64,000 nucleotides of DNA from Cyanobacteria bacterium FACHB-DQ100 (GTDB lineage Bacteria; Cyanobacteriota; Cyanobacteriia; Leptolyngbyales; Leptolyngbyaceae): the NCBI GenBank assembly GCA_014695195.1, contig JACJNW010000028.1, positions 682,001-746,000 on the forward strand, in the 5' to 3' direction. The position numbers were made by a program, and so were the translations under genes. Below are positions 62,294 to 64,000 of this stretch, in pieces (position 1 is the stretch's first letter; each line of letters starts with the position of its first letter). Under the pieces are notes generated by a model. That model had not been told where the DNA came from. It did no database searches and was given only the letters and a program-made list of their open reading frames with translations.

Positions 62294-64000
62294 CTATTCT
62301 GCTGCTTGCGGCAACAATTCGCGTTCTTGACCATGTAGAACCGTCACTTGTCCATTTTCATCCACGTCAACGGTTGCAGTATCGCCATCTTTCACCCGTG
62401 CTGACAGGATTTCTTCAGCTAACGAGTCTTCTAGCAGTCGCATGATCGCCCGACGTAATGGACGTGCGCCATAGCTTGGATTGTAGCCTTCATCGACCAA
62501 ACGATCCTTGAATCGCTCGGTAACTTGCAGCGTAATTCCTTGCTCTTTCAAACGCTTGAACACATCGTTGAGCATGATGTCGGCAATTTCCTTGACCTCT
62601 GCCTTGTTCAACTGACGGAACACGATGATTTCATCAAGTCGGTTCAAGAACTCAGGACGGAAGTATTGCTTCAGTTCTTCGTTCACCAAGGAGCGGATGC
62701 GGTTGTACTGCGATTCCGATTCGTTCTCGGTGGAGAACTCGAATCCAAGTCCGCCGCCGCCTTTCTCAATTACCTTAGAACCAATGTTCGAGGTCATGAT
62801 TAGCAGCGTGTTCTTGAAGTCTACGGTGCGTCCCTTGGCATCGGTCAAGCGACCATCTTCCAAGATTTGCAGCAGCATATTGAAGACATCGGGGTGCGCT
62901 TTTTCGATTTCATCGAATAGCACAACGGTGTAAGGTCTGCGACGAACGGCTTCGGTTAATTGACCGCCTTCGTTGTAACCGACATATCCAGGAGGCGAAC
63001 CGATCAGTTTAGAAACGGTGTGACGCTCCATGAACTCCGACATATCTAACCGGATCATCGCTTCTTCTGAACCGAAGAAGTAAGCGGCAAGCGCTTTCGT
63101 CAATTCGGTCTTACCAACTCCAGTGGGACCGGAGAAGATAAAGGATGCGATCGGTCGGTTCGGATTCTTCAAACCAACTCGCGCCCGACGAATGGCTCGC
63201 GACACGGCTTTCACTGCTTCGTCTTGACCGATCAAGCGAGTATGCAGCGTGTCTTCCATGTGCAGCAGCTTCTCGGATTCGGATTCGGTGAGCTTGTTCA
63301 CCGGAACACCTGTCCAAGATGCAACAATTTGCGCGATGTCATCTTCGCCCACAACTGGGGAAGCATTTTCATCAGTGGATTCTGTCTTGCGAGTTTGTGC
63401 GATCGCTCGAATCTCTGCTTTGATCTCCATTTCTCGATCGCGCAGTTCACCTGCTCGATCAAAGTTTTGGGATCTCACTGCATCATCTTTGTCTTTCAGG
63501 ACTTGACGCAGTTCGCGATCGAGTTCTTTCGCGGCTGGTGGCAATTGTGAATTGATCAACCGCACCCGCGATCCGGCTTCGTCAACCAAGTCGATCGCTT
63601 TATCCGGCAAGAATCGATCTGAGATGTAACGGTCTGAGAGTTTTGCCGCAGCTTCGAGAGCTTCGTCAGAGATCTTCAGCTTGTGGTGCTGCTCATAGCG
63701 TTCGCGCAAGCCACGGAGGATTTCGATCGTTTCATCAACCGAGGGTTCACCGACCATGACAGGCTGGAATCGACGTTCCAGGGCGGCATCTCGTTCGATG
63801 TGCTTGCGATACTCGTCGAGCGTCGTTGCACCGATACATTGCAGTTCACCACGGGCAAGGGCAGGCTTCAGGATGTTGGCGGCATCGATCGCGCCTTCTG
63901 CTGCACCCGCACCGATTAGGGTGTGAACTTCGTCGATTACCAGGATGACGTTTCCGGCAGAGCGGATTTCATCCATGATCTTTTTCAAGCGTTCCTCGAA
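62294..64000 (-). CDS. clpC: ClpC AAA+ chaperone, cut by the window edge
   Basis: The frame stays open to 64000, so the N-terminus lies outside the window. Visible parts: the AAA1 Walker B ([10 protein letters not shown]), a UVR-type coiled middle ([20 protein letters not shown]), AAA2 with [28 protein letters not shown] and the GARPLRRAI box. It is a close paralogue of the ClpC at 38409-40853. It also works with ClpP; two copies suggest division of labour. Confidence 0.95.
   Translation of the reverse strand, partial: FEERLKKIMDEIRSAGNVILVIDEVHTLIGAGAAEGAIDAANILKPALARGELQCIGATTLDEYRKHIERDAALERRFQPVMVGEPSVDETIEILRGLRERYEQHHKLKISDEALEAAAKLSDRYISDRFLPDKAIDLVDEAGSRVRLINSQLPPAAKELDRELRQVLKDKDDAVRSQNFDRAGELRDREMEIKAEIRAIAQTRKTESTDENASPVVGEDDIAQIVASWTGVPVNKLTESESEKLLHMEDTLHTRLIGQDEAVKAVSRAIRRARVGLKNPNRPIASFIFSGPTGVGKTELTKALAAYFFGSEEAMIRLDMSEFMERHTVSKLIGSPPGYVGYNEGGQLTEAVRRRPYTVVLFDEIEKAHPDVFNMLLQILEDGRLTDAKGRTVDFKNTLLIMTSNIGSKVIEKGGGGLGFEFSTENESESQYNRIRSLVNEELKQYFRPEFLNRLDEIIVFRQLNKAEVKEIADIMLNDVFKRLKEQGITLQVTERFKDRLVDEGYNPSYGARPLRRAIMRLLEDSLAEEILSARVKDGDTATVDVDENGQVTVLHGQERELLPQAAE

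Overview
The window is cyanobacterial chromosome. Direct evidence is the photosystem genes (psaI, psbE-psbF-psbL-psbJ with rubA and ycf48), the ndhC-ndhK-ndhJ operon, an aspartate kinase with four ACT domains, a LabA-type NYN protein, two ClpC genes and very frequent HIP1-type GCGATCGC octamers. Gene content suits a filamentous or Leptolyngbya-like cyanobacterium, but genus cannot be fixed from sequence alone.

Positions 1 to about 15,890 look like an integrated mobile element or a decayed genomic island. Its right end is marked by an excisionase-like protein, a tyrosine integrase and a 42-bp copy of the 3' half of a tRNA-Phe gene (15848-15889), the expected attachment site. Inside are an FtsK/HerA-like ATPase, a replication-type protein of uncertain family, many small secreted or unknown proteins and much decay: a metallo-beta-lactamase remnant, a frameshifted secreted protein, a gene broken at a ten-G run, a group II intron reverse-transcriptase remnant, and a small gene split by an 80-bp MITE with perfect 17-bp inverted ends and an ATT duplication. 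Three different sets of short iterated repeats lie in its intergenic gaps.

Positions 16-25 kb hold a PhzF-family enzyme and a three-gene phosphorelay cassette (multi-receiver regulator, hybrid histidine kinase, single receiver), then a Mo-nitrogenase C-terminal-family protein and a LabA-like protein. 25-46 kb is core metabolism and stress: 5-oxoprolinase, DUF2267, a bacterial eRF1-like protein, an alpha/beta hydrolase, aspartate kinase, a membrane protein, a class IV aminotransferase, a histidine kinase, ClpC, TatA, malic enzyme, an SRPBCC protein, a TPR protein and a type II NADH dehydrogenase.

Positions 46-56 kb carry an FHA-fused class A penicillin-binding protein, ureidoglycolate lyase, TsaB, and a compact GntR-controlled operon: a desaturase, a MetX-like hydrolase and a GlnT-type glutamine synthetase joined by 4-bp overlaps, with a perfect palindrome in the control region. 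A nucleoside hydrolase faces it. This operon is the best candidate for an undescribed pathway.

Positions 56-64 kb are photosynthetic and respiratory core: psaI facing psbEFLJ, ycf48 and rubA for photosystem II assembly, ndhCKJ for the NDH-1 complex, a membrane iron-sulfur protein, and a second clpC cut by the right edge of the window.
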